Assembly (NCBI GenBank): GCA_037074705.1
Contig: CM073591.1
Coordinates: 82,256,532-82,320,531, forward strand
Length of the DNA stretch: 64,000 nucleotides
Origin: Zhengitettix transpicula
Taxonomy: Eukaryota > Arthropoda > Insecta > Orthoptera > Tetrigidae
Direction of reading: 5' to 3'
The position numbers were made by a program, and so were the translations under genes. Shown here in pieces: positions 20,755 through 34,697 of the stretch (position 1 is its first letter; every line of letters starts with the position of its first letter). Under the pieces are notes generated by a model. The model had not been told where the DNA came from. It searched no databases and saw only the letters and a list, made by a program, of their open reading frames with translations.

Positions 20755-21230
20755 ATATAAATATAAATTCTGACTTTTGGGAAAACTAATAAATAAATAA
20801 ATATCAGACAATTTTAAGTCAGAAAAAAATAATTAAACGATTCGTCGCTTATTTTTCGAACTCATTAGGTTCAAGTTTAAAACTACAAAGAAGAACAAAA
20901 CAATTACAATGATTATAATAAGAAACATTTGTCAGATAACAAACTATATAAATTTTGTTAGACTCACAAAATTTTGATAGTCAGGTCATTCTCTGCTGCC
21001 TTCTGTGGCCGAAATGTACAATTTAAAACGAGAACGAGCAGTAAAAATTAATTTACATTGTTGGGTGCGGTTTACAATGGAAACTGTTTAGAATTTGAAA
21101 TTATAGCAATATATAAATTAAACATTACAAAAGCAAACAAAATTATTTATATCATTAGTTGTTTAATTTTATTTTTTATAGAAATAAATTATTTTTTCTG
21201 ACTTAAAATTGGCTGATGTTTATTTATAAT
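20755..21230. mobile_element. Foldback element, same family as 13370-13685
   Basis: The left arm around 20790-20850 (CAGACAATTTTAAGTCAGAA, AATTAAACGATTCGTCGC) pairs with the right arm around 21165-21225 (TTTTCTGACTTAAAATTGGC). A minus-strand core at 20836-20868 reads CTAATGA, a TTCG-containing stem, GCGAC, GAATC. The interior is unrelated to that of the first copy, so only the arms define the family. Confidence 0.78.
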
Positions 21231-21289
21231 TATTATATTAGCAAACAGAATATTACATAGAATTCTATGAGGTAATGAGCTGGCCTGAG

Positions 21290-21540
21290 ATCTTCACCAG
21301 TGACAAGTACTCCTTAGATCATTTGGCCTTTTACGTTTAAGCCTTATTGCATTTTGTGTATGCAAAAGATGGTTCAGGAGTGCGTTGATACATTCTTCAG
21401 TTATGACACCTTTGACGTATGGTACTTTCAAGTCTTTATGAAATGTGTCGTTAGAGACATACCATGGGGATTTTGAGATCATACGTAATATTTATGATGT
21501 TTTTCTGCTTACTCTTGCTAATTTAGACTTGCAACACATA
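21290..21540 (-). pseudogene. Jockey-type LINE reverse transcriptase, 3' fragment
   Basis: The minus strand reads CCKSKLARVSRKTS, then ILRMISKSPWYVSN and HKDLKVPYV, matching the same C-terminal block as the relic at 12391-12840 (LRTIVNAPWYITN, NDLKIPTV). It is a second, shorter and more diverged 5'-truncated insertion. Stops and a frame change make it non-functional. Confidence 0.82.
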
Positions 21541-22030
21541 TTGGTTTAAGGATTGTTTGACCGTAAGGGCACATGGCCAGTGCGACGAATAGTCAATTTT
21601 CACGGCCGTATCTCGTAATTACTGACATGGCCGCACCCGCGTAGGTGACACATTTTCACATAAGTCTATATTGTTCTTCTTAAATTGACTACATGAATCA
21701 AATTCACATAGATAACTTTGTCAACGTCTTGTTTATTTAGATTTTCAATTATTATGCTGAGAGAAAGATTAAAGAAGAGTATAAGTATTGGTGTCCTGTT
21801 GAGGGAGAGTCGTTGTCCTTTTCGAACATGACTGTTGCATTGTCTTAGAACAAGGCTTGCCTTCACGTGCATCGCTACAAGCAATGGTCTCAAATTACTC
21901 TCCCTTATACACTTCTCAGAAATACCAAGCACTAACTTCTTTAGATTAACGGTCCGTATCTGTTTTTTAGTTACTCGTTTGCCTCTCGGTTGAGTTGTAA
22001 CCTTCTTGGAATAATTACTGTTAAGTTTGG

Positions 22031-22220
22031 TACCTGATGCAGGTTTTTCTAGGGTTTTCCCTGCATTACTTTTAGGCGAATGCCGGGTAGGATCCTTAGT
22101 TAACCCTTGGCTACCTTCCTCTGCCCTTCCGCATCCCCCCTTTCAAATCCTTTCCTATGCTATTAAAGGGGAGTTTCCACCATGTGGATTACCCTCATGT
22201 AGCCTGTTACCCTAAAAAAA
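22031..22220 (+). mobile_element. Unit A retroposon, 5'-truncated copy
   Basis: Only the last 190 bp are present, from TACCTGATGCAGG through TTTAGGCGAATGCCGGG to GTAGCCTGTTACCCT and an A-tail of eight. Truncation at the 5' end with an intact A-tail is the usual product of LINE-type reverse transcription, and it fixes the polarity of the family. Confidence 0.9.
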
Positions 22221-23580
22221 AGTCTAGAGAAAATTTATGGGAAATTGCGGTCGATTTATGTTTCTCCTATGAAGATTCTTTTAATATGTAGCGTAGGTCA
22301 TTAATATTCCCTTAATATTGTTTAGAGAATTAATTGTAAAAACTTTTAAGAATTTTTATCCGACCATTCACAGGCGTTTTTTTATCATTCAAATAATATT
22401 TCTTCAACATAAAATTTGAATTCAACAGAACAACAACGTTTCTGTAAATAATTAAACCCTCTTCAAATTGTCTGACTGAAAGGTTTGTCGATGTTGTAAA
22501 CGTTGTTGTGCTGTTAAAAATTGAATTATGATATTCATCTTTCAACGGACTTAACATATATCTTAGTATTAAAAACAAACGTAAAAACATAATATTATTA
22601 TCAACTTCTAATTAAAGTCATAGCACCGTTACTAAACAATGTTTACAATTTACCCACGTGTTCGATTATGAGAAACCATCAGCCTATGACAATGGATCAT
22701 CCTACAAAAAATAATCATGAAACAACATGGGCCCTACGGAATGGCTAACTAGTTGTTAGGTTTGCACCCAGGTCAACGAAAGCTTCAGCAAAGACGTTTC
22801 GATGACGCACTCTGCATTATTTCTCAAGTGAGTTTTACATTGGCTGAAACACAAGAACTACTTATCCAGCATCTACACCGAGAAAACCGTCCATCTATAA
22901 GATACTGAATGTCTCAGCAGTATCTATGGGTTTCTGCTACCTTTACTTGGCATGTGTCACCTTGTACATACATCTTACCCCGCAAAAGGTCGGGTATTTT
23001 ATTTTTCCAATTTTTATATGTTGTCGCCATAGTGGAAAACTAAGTATTCCAATTCGAAAAGCCTCCGGAAAAGTTTCAGTGGCTTATAAACCACGAAATT
23101 TTGCGCCTCTTTTCAGTTTTTCGCTAATAACAAAAGCATGAAGCATTCTATTGAAAATAATGTTCAATAATAAATTGTAGAGCGTAACATTTTCCATCGT
23201 TTGGTATATCTGATAACGAAATTTGGTCGAACAAAGTGGTAGAAATCGTTTGTCAAATTTACGACTTTTTATGTCATTCTGTAAAATGTCGTAAATTTGA
23301 CGAAACAATAGTCAATGCGGGCATCAAAGTGACACCTCGTGATAGAATGAAGGCTTTCGTCATACGTACCATTGACGATGGCAAGACTGGCCGTTGAAAC
23401 GTTCTACATATTTCCCGAACGACTGCCCGGTTTGAAACCCGAGAACTCTTCATTCAGTCACCATTCCGTGTATTCGGTTATATCCTTATAACGTTCACGA
23501 ATATTCTTAAACCAAACGTCTCTGCTGTTTATAAATAAATAAACCAGAAAAAATTTAACAGAAATATATTTCAATAAAAT
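22221..23580. other. 5' intron stretch without recognised genes
   Basis: No family was recognised. The segment 22640-23480 is less AT-rich and may contain old transposon sequence (CAAGTGAGTTTTACATTGGC, TGATGCCCGCATTG on the minus strand), but no motif allows a class to be named. Confidence 0.5.
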
Positions 23581-23790
23581 AAAAATTGGCACGACATATC
23601 GTTCCGTTTCGGAACCTCTTCAGGTGCAAATATAAAAGAAATACTGGTCTGAATATTCAAATATTTAGAGAGAACTTGATTTTATAAACATGTTATTTAT
23701 AATACGATTACGTGAAGAATTTATTGAACATTACTAACAATTTGTTTCTTGAAATATCAATTCATAATTTAAATTTTGTGGAGATAATTT
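23575..23790. mobile_element. Half of a foldback element (GGCACGAC family) with hammerhead-like core
   Basis: The sequence AAAATTGGCACGAC to TTTATTGAACATT is shared with 27030-27200. The minus-strand core at 23596-23623 reads GCAC, CTGAAGA, a 5-bp GTTCC/GGAAC hairpin, GATAT (GAAAC worn), GTC, GTGC. The outer GCAC/GTGC are complementary and sit where hammerhead stem I would be. The inverted partner arm was not found close by. Confidence 0.7.
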
Positions 23791-25310
23791 CTAAACGTGT
23801 GCTCTTCATACAAACATTGCAGCCGAAACGCATGTTATAAACATTTTGCTCTTGACGTATTGTTGATATTTAAATTTAACAATGAAAAAAATACATTAAT
23901 TGTAAAAATAATTTGCAATCATCATAAATTATATTTAAATTATTTGTTTACATTAATAATGCAACATTTCGCTCATCAATCTTGAATAATATTTACATTC
24001 TTCACCTAAAATTGTTGCATTTTGCCAATTAAAATTATTAATTAATAATTCAAGTCATTAGATCAATTGACTTTTGTGGAGTCTATGCCTATCATTTCTA
24101 TCTCTGTTATCAAATTCCAGTGATTATTTTTTAAATCACGCAAGTCTCTTTCCGAAGCATAAAATTTCAATTTAACGTTAAGGACCGTAAAGCTGTAGGT
24201 TGGTAACAAACCTGAAAACAGATTACAAACCTGCTCGGAAGAAAGCACATATAAAAAGCAATCCAGTTACGGCAGTTCCTGCTTATTTTGCAGCCGTAAA
24301 GAGCAACTCCTAGAAAAGGCCGCAGCTCTAGAGCACCGCCATATCCAACATTAGGAGATGCAAGAATCCTTGCCCTTTAGTCTATATCAAATTGTTAATA
24401 TATTAGGCAGAGAAAGTTTTCAAATTTCGCTCGTTCCGCGCCAACAAATTCCCAGTGGATTCTTTGAGTAGCCCATCTTTACACCTTATTACACGGAATA
24501 TTCTAAGTGGCTTCAAACTTTGATCTACCGATATTCAACCTGGAGAACTTAGAATAAGGTGAAATTAAAGATCATTGATGCTTGATATCATTTATATAAT
24601 AATTTTCATTTATCATATATTTTGGACTTATTAATTAGCGTATTCCATTTATTCATTCGAATAAGTTTTCTTAATTCGAATCAGCTGGACCTCCATAACT
24701 TCAGTTTAATTATCTTGAGGAGATCCAGAATTTCATTTTGAATTTCGCTGGAATCGTATCGTGATTTTACTACAAGTAAGAAAAAGTTACTTTTAATCCT
24801 TTTGTAATTACACATATAAGTTCTTCAAAATATTTAATATATTTGTAAAGCAATTTAAATCCTGTTCCTGAAGTCATTTCATTCCATTGCCATTTAAATT
24901 CGTCTTATTTCAAATACGGGTTCGCAGTTGTATGTAGACATTTCTAAAATACAATATTAATAGAATTTTTTTTTGTTATTTTGACTGCTTCTTTAATTTA
25001 AAATATATTAAGATATATTATTGTGTGTGTGTCTATCAGGCCTTCTTCTCTTTGAATTATATTTTCTTCTTACATACAACTAATATCTGGCTTTGCTACA
25101 CTAATTCCTCATATTTTTTCTCCAAATGGGACAATGTGAGCAATATTTTACCTCAACTGTTTACATTTCCCTTCATCTGACCTGTTTTTGTATTTTTTGA
25201 ACGACCTGAGTAGATATAAAAATATTACAGCATTTTTGAAACGTTTTCCAGTGTTTTTTATTTATAATACTTATAAAATTAGCCAAATAAAGGGACAATT
25301 ACAAAATCTC
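23791..25310. other. 5' intron stretch without recognised genes
   Basis: AT-rich, no repeat family recognised. Short ORFs only. Confidence 0.6.
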
Positions 25311-25324
25311 AAATAACGCCTATT

Positions 25325-25370
25325 TTGATAACGTTTCTGCCATAATTGTGGCTTTCTTCAACGAATCAAA
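25325..25370 (-). repeat. Isolated hammerhead-like core
   Basis: The minus strand reads TTGAAGA, then a perfect 4-bp GCCA/TGGC hairpin, then GAAACGTT (25333-25361). No inverted partner was found within a few hundred bases, so it is taken as a worn half of an element related to the other cores. Confidence 0.55.
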
Positions 25371-26239
25371 TTGTGATTAAAACTTGTAATGTGTTTTGAT
25401 GAAACGGATTTTATATATTCTGGAAATATTATGTTGCCAATTCCTTTAGTCGGAATTTACGAGTTCCTTTTGTTTGATCAATATAACATCCATTAAATTA
25501 TGAACAATAAAGTTCATGTACTGCATAAGGTTTGTGGAATATTTGCAATTTTTGAATGTAGAGTCCACGTGTTTCGACCCGATTATATCATGTGTGAACA
25601 ACTTTTTCACAGACAGTTCAGCCATCGTCGTCATGACGAAGTTAAATGTCGAAAGTTGTTGTATAATCGGGACAATTTTTTATTTATATAGCGCTCTTTG
25701 AATGCGTGATTTAGTTTGGGTATATTAAAAGATTACAATTCTTACTTCATCAAATAAGGGAAAGATCCCAAATATATTCCAGAAACAATGTCTGATGTAT
25801 AAAATTTCTTATTCAGTTTATAATAATTGTTATATTGGCGAAACAAAAGTGACATTGAAAATCTGAGGCAAGAAACATCATTTGCAACATAATAGATCCT
25901 AAATGTAAACAATCTGTTTCATCAAAATGGACTACCGGTTTGAACCACAGCAGGGAGTCGGAACGTCCAAATATTATATGTTGGAATTAAGTACCACTCT
26001 ATATTAATTTCTCAAATGATTATCATTTGATTGAACAGTGCGGGAAACAGTGTAGAAAGCGTTCCAAGTACGCTTAATAATATCTGTGACCCGACACTTA
26101 AATTTGATTGGCGTATTCTCTGTTTATTCGGTAACAGTCTTTTATGTTCGCCTGACAAAATCCGCAAAGATGGCAGAAAATATGTAAATAAACGCTACTT
26201 ACTGATCTGTTTGATCGGCCTATTCTATAATTAATACAG

Positions 26240-26830
26240 CATAATATTAGCAACACGATCTAGTGGGAAATTTTCCGCGGTATAGTTATGCTGACTCCCC
26301 CGCATGTTCCACAACTCGGTACCGGCGAAATTCCTCGAGGAGGAACCTGGACAGTAAACCAACTGTTGAAGAAAATTGTACAGTACAGCATGCAAAACGC
26401 CGAACAATAAACGCATTAGTTTTAGAGATATATTTTGAGGCTTTTTTTGGAAGGGTTTTGCTATCATCGCATTACTTAGCCATAGAGATAATTTATAGCT
26501 GTCAAAACAAGCAAATAGTAATAAAAGGTAGTGTGAGAGGTGTTTGTAAGCGAGGTTTGGAGTGCGCTGGCGGGCTATGGCTATCGCACCAAATATCTGA
26601 GTGGCATGGCATTCCTATGGGGTCAAGGGTCGTGCCCAGGCAGGTGGTGCGCGGGGAAACTCCCGCTGCTCCTCTCCTCTCCTCTCCTAGCCTCGCTCAT
26701 TCACGTGTCTGTCACAATCCAACCTCTACATCCCTTACACATCATCTGCTCGATGAACCCTTTCATGTCACAGCACTTTCTACATTCAACGTCATTAATT
26801 ATTTCCTGACATTTAACCACTGGATATAGT
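26240..26830. other. Unclassified GC-richer segment with a 188-codon ORF
   Basis: The longest open frame in the window (26263-26829, plus) lies here, but its translation has no domain or family likeness, no signal peptide and an odd composition, and it crosses a CTCCT simple repeat (26670-26695). A minus-strand frame over the first 200 bp (GSSSRNFAGTEL) also looks open. An old transposon fragment is the best guess. I do not call a gene. Confidence 0.4.
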
Positions 26831-27001
26831 GGACCAGCTAGTACATTAATTCCTCGCACGTACGTGTAGAAGGTACACTTCCCATCAAATATTCTAAATT
26901 CTCCCCTCAGAACGCGAAAAGTTTCCTTTTAATATTTAACGTGTGATTTTTTCCAACTTATATTCTCCACTTTTTATAAATGAAAATACCATGTAAAATT
27001 T

Positions 27002-27395
27002 ATCTAAAAAAAATTAGAACATATAAATAAAAATTGGCACGACGTGTCGTTCTTAAGATGCAAATATAAAAATTATATAAGTTTGAATATCAAATGATTT
27101 AGAGAGAATAAAATATAAAAATAATCTTTATAATACAATTAAGAGAAAATATATTGAACATTGCTTACCATTTATTTATTGAAAAATCAACACATACTAA
27201 ATTTTTTTTGGATTATTCAATAAATTTTCATATAATTGTATTATGAATATCACGTTAACAAAATTTTGTTCTTTGTAAATTTTTAGATATACAGACTTTA
27301 TTTTTATATCTGCACCTGAAGATATAACAACAAGGGACGATGAGTTGTGCCTATTTTTATTTTCATAATATGTACTAATTTTTTATTTTAGTTTT
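27002..27395. mobile_element. Foldback element (GGCACGAC family)
   Basis: Arms 27002-27080 and 27290-27395 are inverted copies: AAAATTAGAACATATAAAT, AAAATTGGCACGAC and TGCAAATATAAAAAT with their inverses. The right arm carries a plus-strand core (27310-27340): GCAC, CTGAAGA, spacer, GGGAC, GATGA, GTT, GTGC. The left core has lost its middle but keeps ACACGTC, GTGCC. The interior shares 150 bp with 23640-23790. Confidence 0.78.
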
Positions 27396-28149
27396 CTTAC
27401 CTCAACATTTTTGTCGTCCTCTCAAAATTAGCTTCCCTGTTTCTTTTTTCTTTCCTCACAAATTTATCTTGCATTTCACTGTTATAAATTTAATTCAAGA
27501 CCACCCAATATAATTTACATTACAATTATACCCAAATTAGTAAATAATAATGCTAAATTTTTAAAAATAAAGCAAATATTATTAAAGATTAATGAATTAA
27601 ATGTTGCTCATAAAATCTAACAATTCGGCAATAAATGTAAAAAAAAATATATATACAAATAATTTAAATAAAATTATATAGTCACAGTAAATTATTTTTA
27701 TCTTTTGATTTCGTATATATCAGAAAGTTAGTTTCATTGCTAATATTAACTATAAAAGTAGTAAAAATTACGCTCAATAGCAATGTGTATGCGACACTCA
27801 TTTCAGCTTCAATCAGCGTGAAAAGCACATGATTTTAGAGAATTATCTCCAAAATGGTATTATTTACTACAATTATAGGAAATAAATTGTAAGCATTTTA
27901 TTATATTTACATAATTGTAGTATAATTTTTTGAAATCATGTTTATATAAACATTGATTTCTTTAAATTTTTATATATTTATGCTTGTAGAATTCTTCAAT
28001 TCAAAATTTCTTATTTTATACTTTTGCACCTGTGGAGGTTCCAATAAAAAGAGATAAAAAGAGCCATGATATGTTTTAATGAATTGTTTCTGACATGTCG
28101 GTCGGTTTATTTTTTGATTGATGGAAATTAATTTATAAGATTTTTTATT

Positions 28150-28535
28150 GAGGAACAGGCTACTTGAGGGTAATCCACGTTGAGGAAACTTTCTTATAAT
28201 ACACACGGTATGTGGAAGAGAGGACAAGTTAGCCAAGGGTTAGGTTGGGTCACCTGGTTATAGGTGGTCTACTTGACGGATGCTATCCTTCATTGCCTAA
28301 AGGTGAGGCAGAGAAACTTGTATCAGGTAGGTTGGGGTTTTAGTACTTGTCCCACTTCCTTCCGATGACTGGAAAAGCGATTGTTGTGGCGTCGCAGCAT
28401 TCTCAAATCCATGCCTCGACCCGGTTTGGAGGCAACTGGCCGATTGTTCCAATGGGAACATAAACAACTATTGAGGTTATCTTGTCTGCGACCTTGCCAC
28501 ACACACCTCTCATGACTCACCTAGGAGTGTCGGCT
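28150..28535 (-). mobile_element. Unit A retroposon, diverged copy
   Basis: In plus orientation it shows GAACAGGCTACTTGAGGG, TATCAGGTAGGTTGGGG, TACTTGTCCCACTTCCTTCC and CCATGCCTCGACCCGG. It is the most diverged copy and has several internal deletions. The T-rich end lies at 28141-28148. Confidence 0.82.
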
Positions 28536-28550
28536 TAGCAGTAAATTTAA

Positions 28551-31500
28551 TTTTGAACCAGAGAAAGAAGAAATTCATTCCTCTTCCCTAAAGTGATGAA
28601 AAGTTTCTTTTTAAAAGAAGAAAAAATTTCACCCTCAAGATGTCACATTAATTGTTAAAAATAGAATAAGGATATGAAGTCAGCAGATTTAAGTATTTCG
28701 GGAATTTTTTTATTGAAAAACCAAAATAGTGTGGAATTGGATAATATTTAAAAGTACTTTCTATGGAGGGGGATACTGGTTATTTTGAAATTTAAGTTAT
28801 TGATAATCCAGATTGTCTGGAAATGGGTCGCGAAATTGATCTTAAATTTTGGTTTAAAATTTTTATCCAATTAATAGTTCTGTTTGTTTTTCTCTTTTAT
28901 TTCGAGAAATTACCCGTTAGCAAAGGTTAATAGCCGCGTGCCATTTTTTACACTACTGTGACTACTGTATCAGATGGGGAAAAATTATTCGTACAAAGTT
29001 TACTTCCTTTTGTATCTATAATATGAAATTTCTACTAAAACTGGGGGCTTCTGTTTAATAACAATTGACAGCAGAAGACATAGTGACGACATACGTTAAC
29101 CGCTGTTAACAGCTCTTAAAAATATTTCTGTATTTACGTGATTTACGTGTCAGGTCGGTAATGTTCCCAATAATGCACAATCGTTCCATTTTTAAAATGT
29201 CGTATGATTTATCAATGTTACCTCGAAATGTTTGTGGAGAATGGTTAGTTTAATACAATTGTATCTGTCCATTCCAATTCATCAGTCCCATTACATTGAA
29301 ACGTTTTCTAAGTACTTAAATTTCCTTAAAGCATACACACTCAGTCAGATACTTGTAATATTCAATTTGATGGAAGGATACGAAAAACGGTTCACAAAGT
29401 ATTCAGTTATTTCATTTATGTAACCATCGTCTGCTTTATTAAGGACATTTGAACCATTTAAAGGTCACAATCAACGGGGCTATATGTTTTTATTTTAAAA
29501 TATTTTATTATTTAAATTTCAACCGTTCTTACTCGTACCTCTCCTTATTTTATTACAAACGACATCAGTAAATGTATTCATCCTCAAGTTGTTTTCATTT
29601 TTTTTTTCTGATATCGTTTTGTGTTTGTGAGGAATACATTCCCATTAACGCACATGCGTCCAATTATTCAAATATTTGTCAGGGGAGTTGGACACTCGAC
29701 GTGAAGTCTGTCGGAACCTTTGAGATTGCCATTCGCCCGAGTGATCTTACTAAAAGCAGCTAAAGCAGACCACGGACGTTTGTTCCGCCCTCCAAACCTT
29801 CCCGATAGATTTTGTAAGGTACGTTGGCTCCAATAGTCTTCGCTGTGCACATTAAACTGCATTCTTCTACATTCACGCGATGAACTACACGAGTGATTTC
29901 ATTTACACGCTCATCAAATATCCACTATACTCCTAATGTTTCTGGAGTATAACGTATGGATAATCTAATGAGATAATTTACACACTTAAAAAGCGCGTGT
30001 ACTGATGTGAAATGCAATTAAATTTTGGTACAATTTTTTATTGCCTGCCGTTGATTGAACTCTGCCGCATATATATATATTGAAGAAACAAATATATATA
30101 TGATGAAATAATATAAACTTCATAGTTTACACTACTCATATACACTTAATTATAATAGTCGAAAGCGAAGTTTCCTGTCAATCTAAAGTAACATTAATGA
30201 AATTGATGAAAACAGTGAATTTGTGGTTCTGCTTACGTGAATAATAAGAATAGTGAAATATTAAATTAAAATTGTTTTTGACTATAGTTAATGACTATTT
30301 TTTCGTTTTTGTATAAATCCTTTTGACTAATGTATTAATTTTTTCTCAGTTTCAAATTTATTGTTATATAGGTTATATATTATTTTCTTACTCATTTTTA
30401 TATTGTTGTTATAAGTTTATATGACTATTTTTTTTGTATGTGTGTGCAGTCTTTGTTCCTCATTTATATATACATTTTTTTGTTATGTACTATCTTTTAG
30501 TGTATTAAAAAATCTTTGTCTTGTACTATTTCAGAAGAGGACTAATGGAATCAAAAAATAAATATAAATCTATCTATTCATTATATATGAATTTAATATG
30601 ACTGATTTTTAATCAGTCTCAATAAATAACTGTAATACTATAATTTTAGAAAATAATTGGTCAGTTTGATATATTTTTATTATAAAGATATAGAACTTTA
30701 ATGTTACCGACATATATATTTATAAGTTATTGTAAATGTTTTATAAAGTTATATTTTGTTTTTTAGATGATTATGGCGTAACTATCGGCCGAAAGCTCCG
30801 TGTTCAAAATTAATAAAAACTTTTAGTATTAGGGTTCTAAAATCATTTATTGACATTGATTAAAACCCGTGGGGATTATATTACAAAATTATCTAAATCT
30901 ATTTAATAAATATTAGTCGTATTGAATAATTTGGCATAACTCTGATGGCAATTATGATTCTAGATTATGGATAGAAAAATGATAATATATATTAAAAATA
31001 TAAGCTAGTTCGTCGTAATTTATATTGCACAGACTCCCTTACACTTCTCTTCACTCCTATACTGTTGGTACATTTCTTTTCATTCTCCTCAACGTGACTG
31101 CTTTCGTGTACTTATTTTCTGCTGTATCCACGTCACACCTACGAAAGAGCCGCCTTCTTGTTATTGTTTTTATTATTATTATTTGTTTTCTGTATTCAGC
31201 CACCGTAACATTTTCGTACCAAACTTCTTAGAATTCCATCACTTCAATAAATAACGTTCGTCATTTTTGTAATCAATTTCCGTCAATCTTGTTATAAAAG
31301 CATTACATTTCGTGAATCTTGTAATGGAGAAAAGGATACTTCCCGTCTCGAGCTCGGTTGGTTTTTACGTTAGCCGCAGAAATTTTCCGAGATATAATGG
31401 AGGCTATGGGACAGGTGTCAGGCATATGGCGAGTAATTTTGTCCCGATAGACGCACGGCTTCTTCCACTAAGTGCGTTTTCATATCGTAACTCGAATTTC

Positions 31501-34500
31501 GTGCCTGCGGCAACCTTGGATACGGGACACGCATAAAAAAGGGGGCCTTTCCACTCTTGTTTTTAGTGTCGGGAAGGGTGGGAAATGTATTATTATACCT
31601 GGGCAGAAAAAACATAAAATTACCGACCACCTAGCACTGGTGACATCTGGCGTAATGAGATAAATATCTGCGGAGGGAACGAGACGAAAGTCCGCGTCGT
31701 CAAAGACAACAACGAGCAGAGCGACATCTTTCCTGCCGAGGAAATATTCTGCAGTAATACGTGAACTGTTGGACAGGGAAATTGTTTGAAGGGCACGAAG
31801 GCCAATGATTCATTTTCGAATATTGTAACATTTTTCACGTCTTCCCCGCTTTGACAAAAGTCCATCTTTTATACGTCAGTATCCGAAAAGTATAGTTTAA
31901 TGTTTCATTCCAAGAAATTTTGTGCTGGTTTGACATAGAAGCTTATTGATCCTATATTTATTGATTAAATGAAAAAAAGCAGTAGGTGTTGTCTCCTTAT
32001 CACAAATGGCATTCGACAGTTTCTGGACGCATATATCCTAAACTATTGATCCAATAATGCTTAATTACAAAAAAACGTGCATGTATAAACACTTCTCTGG
32101 TTTTCGCAAGGCGATTATGTTGAGCAGCGACGTTTCGATGGCTGTAACTGCAATCTCGATACAGGGTATTTGCTATTGAGTGGGACACGGATGGCGCTAT
32201 TTTGATTAACAGTGCCTCTTGCGGCGATTTTGTAACCGGTGGAGGATTTTCGCTTTTGACAGATAAACTTGTATAATTGCAGTTTCGAAATTTATTTGTT
32301 TCAGAGAAATAAATCAGTTACAGAATTTTTACTATGCCATTCTATTTGTCCCATCCAATGTGAAACCCTGCATATATGTTAGCTGTGTGTCCGTTTTTCA
32401 TATGGGAATGAAAACCTGATGACTGTTTCTTATCGTTCATTTTAGCTAAAGGCACAAAGACTTGTATAGAATATTTATATAGGTCCTGAACCGATAATTT
32501 TTCTTTAACGCGTTACTTTAACAGTCCCAGATTTATTGATTTAACTCTCTCAGTTACTTGTTAGCCCTTAAAAAGAAATGTAAATTGGGAACACTGAATG
32601 TTAAGTATAATCTTTTTCATACAATACAGTCTGTATGTATGAAAACATACATTACGTGACTTTTGTCATAAGTTTATATACTGAGGTTAAGAACGATAAA
32701 TAGGAATAAACTATTATTGTAAATGGAAAAATATATTCTTTCCATTAGGTCAGTTAGAGGAATATTATAATTTCTATTAAAAATTGGTAGAGCGTTCTGG
32801 TTATGATTGGAACCAAGACTGAAAATTTTGCCGCCCTTGGGATCGAGCCAAGTAAAGGCTTATTTTTTAAAGAAAGATTACAATATAATCGCTGATGACA
32901 CAGTTATAAGTAAATACCGTATTAATGTTATGACGAATGAAAACTAGTTGTATTTCTAAGGAACCAAAATTCTATTAAAAGTCCATATTTGGACTAATAC
33001 ACTATTAATTTGAATACTCAAGGCTTCATTAAATTTAATAGTAATGGTCTTACAAAAAGAAAAATTTATTTAACATCCGACTAATCATTCATAAAACATT
33101 TTTATTTATTTATTTATAATAAATGCAATTTTCACTTTTTCTTACAGCGATGATTCGGTCCCGCTCTGGACTACAAGCCAGATCATATTTTTAATGTTAT
33201 TAAATAATTTTATACAATTCAATAACCTTAATCTGACAAATTCTAAAAACTGATATATTTGAGTTTTATTATTATGAGCAAAAGGCACCATGTCGTACGC
33301 GTCTATCACATCGAGATGGTAACGAAATTGTTGTAAATTTACAGTTCTTAGAAATACTCTTTAAGTACTTATTTCGCTGAACTACTCACACTTCCGACAG
33401 CCGAGTAAGAAACTGTGAGAATTTTAGAAGTCGATGTTGGTTGATAGAATAGGCTTTACGAAAGCAAAGTAGAGATCGAGCACTGGCCACGCGTGAAGTC
33501 TAGATAAAATATTTGAAGTAAATTGTGGAATATTACTGTATTTCTTACTTCTGTAGTTGAGTTATGGGATCGTAAACGGGTTCGTTTGGAGCGGAAAGGC
33601 AATCTTGCACAATTAAAGACCAGTATAATATTTCAATTGGCCGACAGAGTTTCCACGAACTTAAGGTCCATTATAAATTTTTAGTACGAGGTACTAATTT
33701 TTTCCACTAGATTACATCTTTATTCCGATGTAATTCAATATTACAATGGGGCAGAATATTATATATTATGGGAAGGATACTACTAACTGTTCGTGCGGAT
33801 GAAACAAAATAATAATTTATTAATATCAGTTTAGTTACACGTTTATAAGCACAGGAAGGGGTTATCTTCGGAAGATTATCATAAACTACGTTGAGCTTTA
33901 TATTGGAATGGAAAGAGGAAAGTGTCGCACAAAATGTTTGTTTCAACCTTCCGTTCTTCCCCTACGATCCTTACTTCTCTCCAACACATTTCCCTTACCT
34001 TTCATGTAGTTATTCCTCAACATTGTCAAAAAACATCAAAATCTAATTGACAGTAAATAGAAAATTTAACAAAAATATCAAGTAAGATATGAATATTTAT
34101 ACATGATAGAAATGAACGATGGAAAATGACGCCAACTGCTAGATATTAAAGCTTAATATTATTACTCTCACTACTTTAGAACGTGAGAACATGTTTTTTA
34201 GTCCAGTTGCGAAAATTAATTGCTTGGGGATAATCGATGAAATAGTGTGACAAATGCATTTGGTGTTGGACGTTTTTTTCTATTTTTTTGAAACCCAGCT
34301 CTGATTGCACTTGTTTCCGAGCGAAGCACCGCGTACAGAGGCGTTAACTACTCTATGCGAATTGTTGTTTGTGGAACATTAACTTTGTATCGTAGGGTGA
34401 ATTATCCAGTGAATGAAACCCCGTTCCTCCCAGTGAATGAACATTGCTCATATAAACTGGAATATTAAGAACAGTGAGGCAATTGACAGGTAAAATAATT

Positions 34501-34661
34501 CCACTGGACCCCTACAGATGGCATACAATCAGCGTGTTTCTTACGACTGGTACATTCCTGGGGAAGCAATTGTCACGAATAGCCGTAATCTAGTGTGAAA
34601 TTAAGTGCTATTTCGTTTCATCTTTGATCATAATTTGAGAACACTTTTATTAAGTTTATTG

Positions 34662-34697
<36 letters not shown>

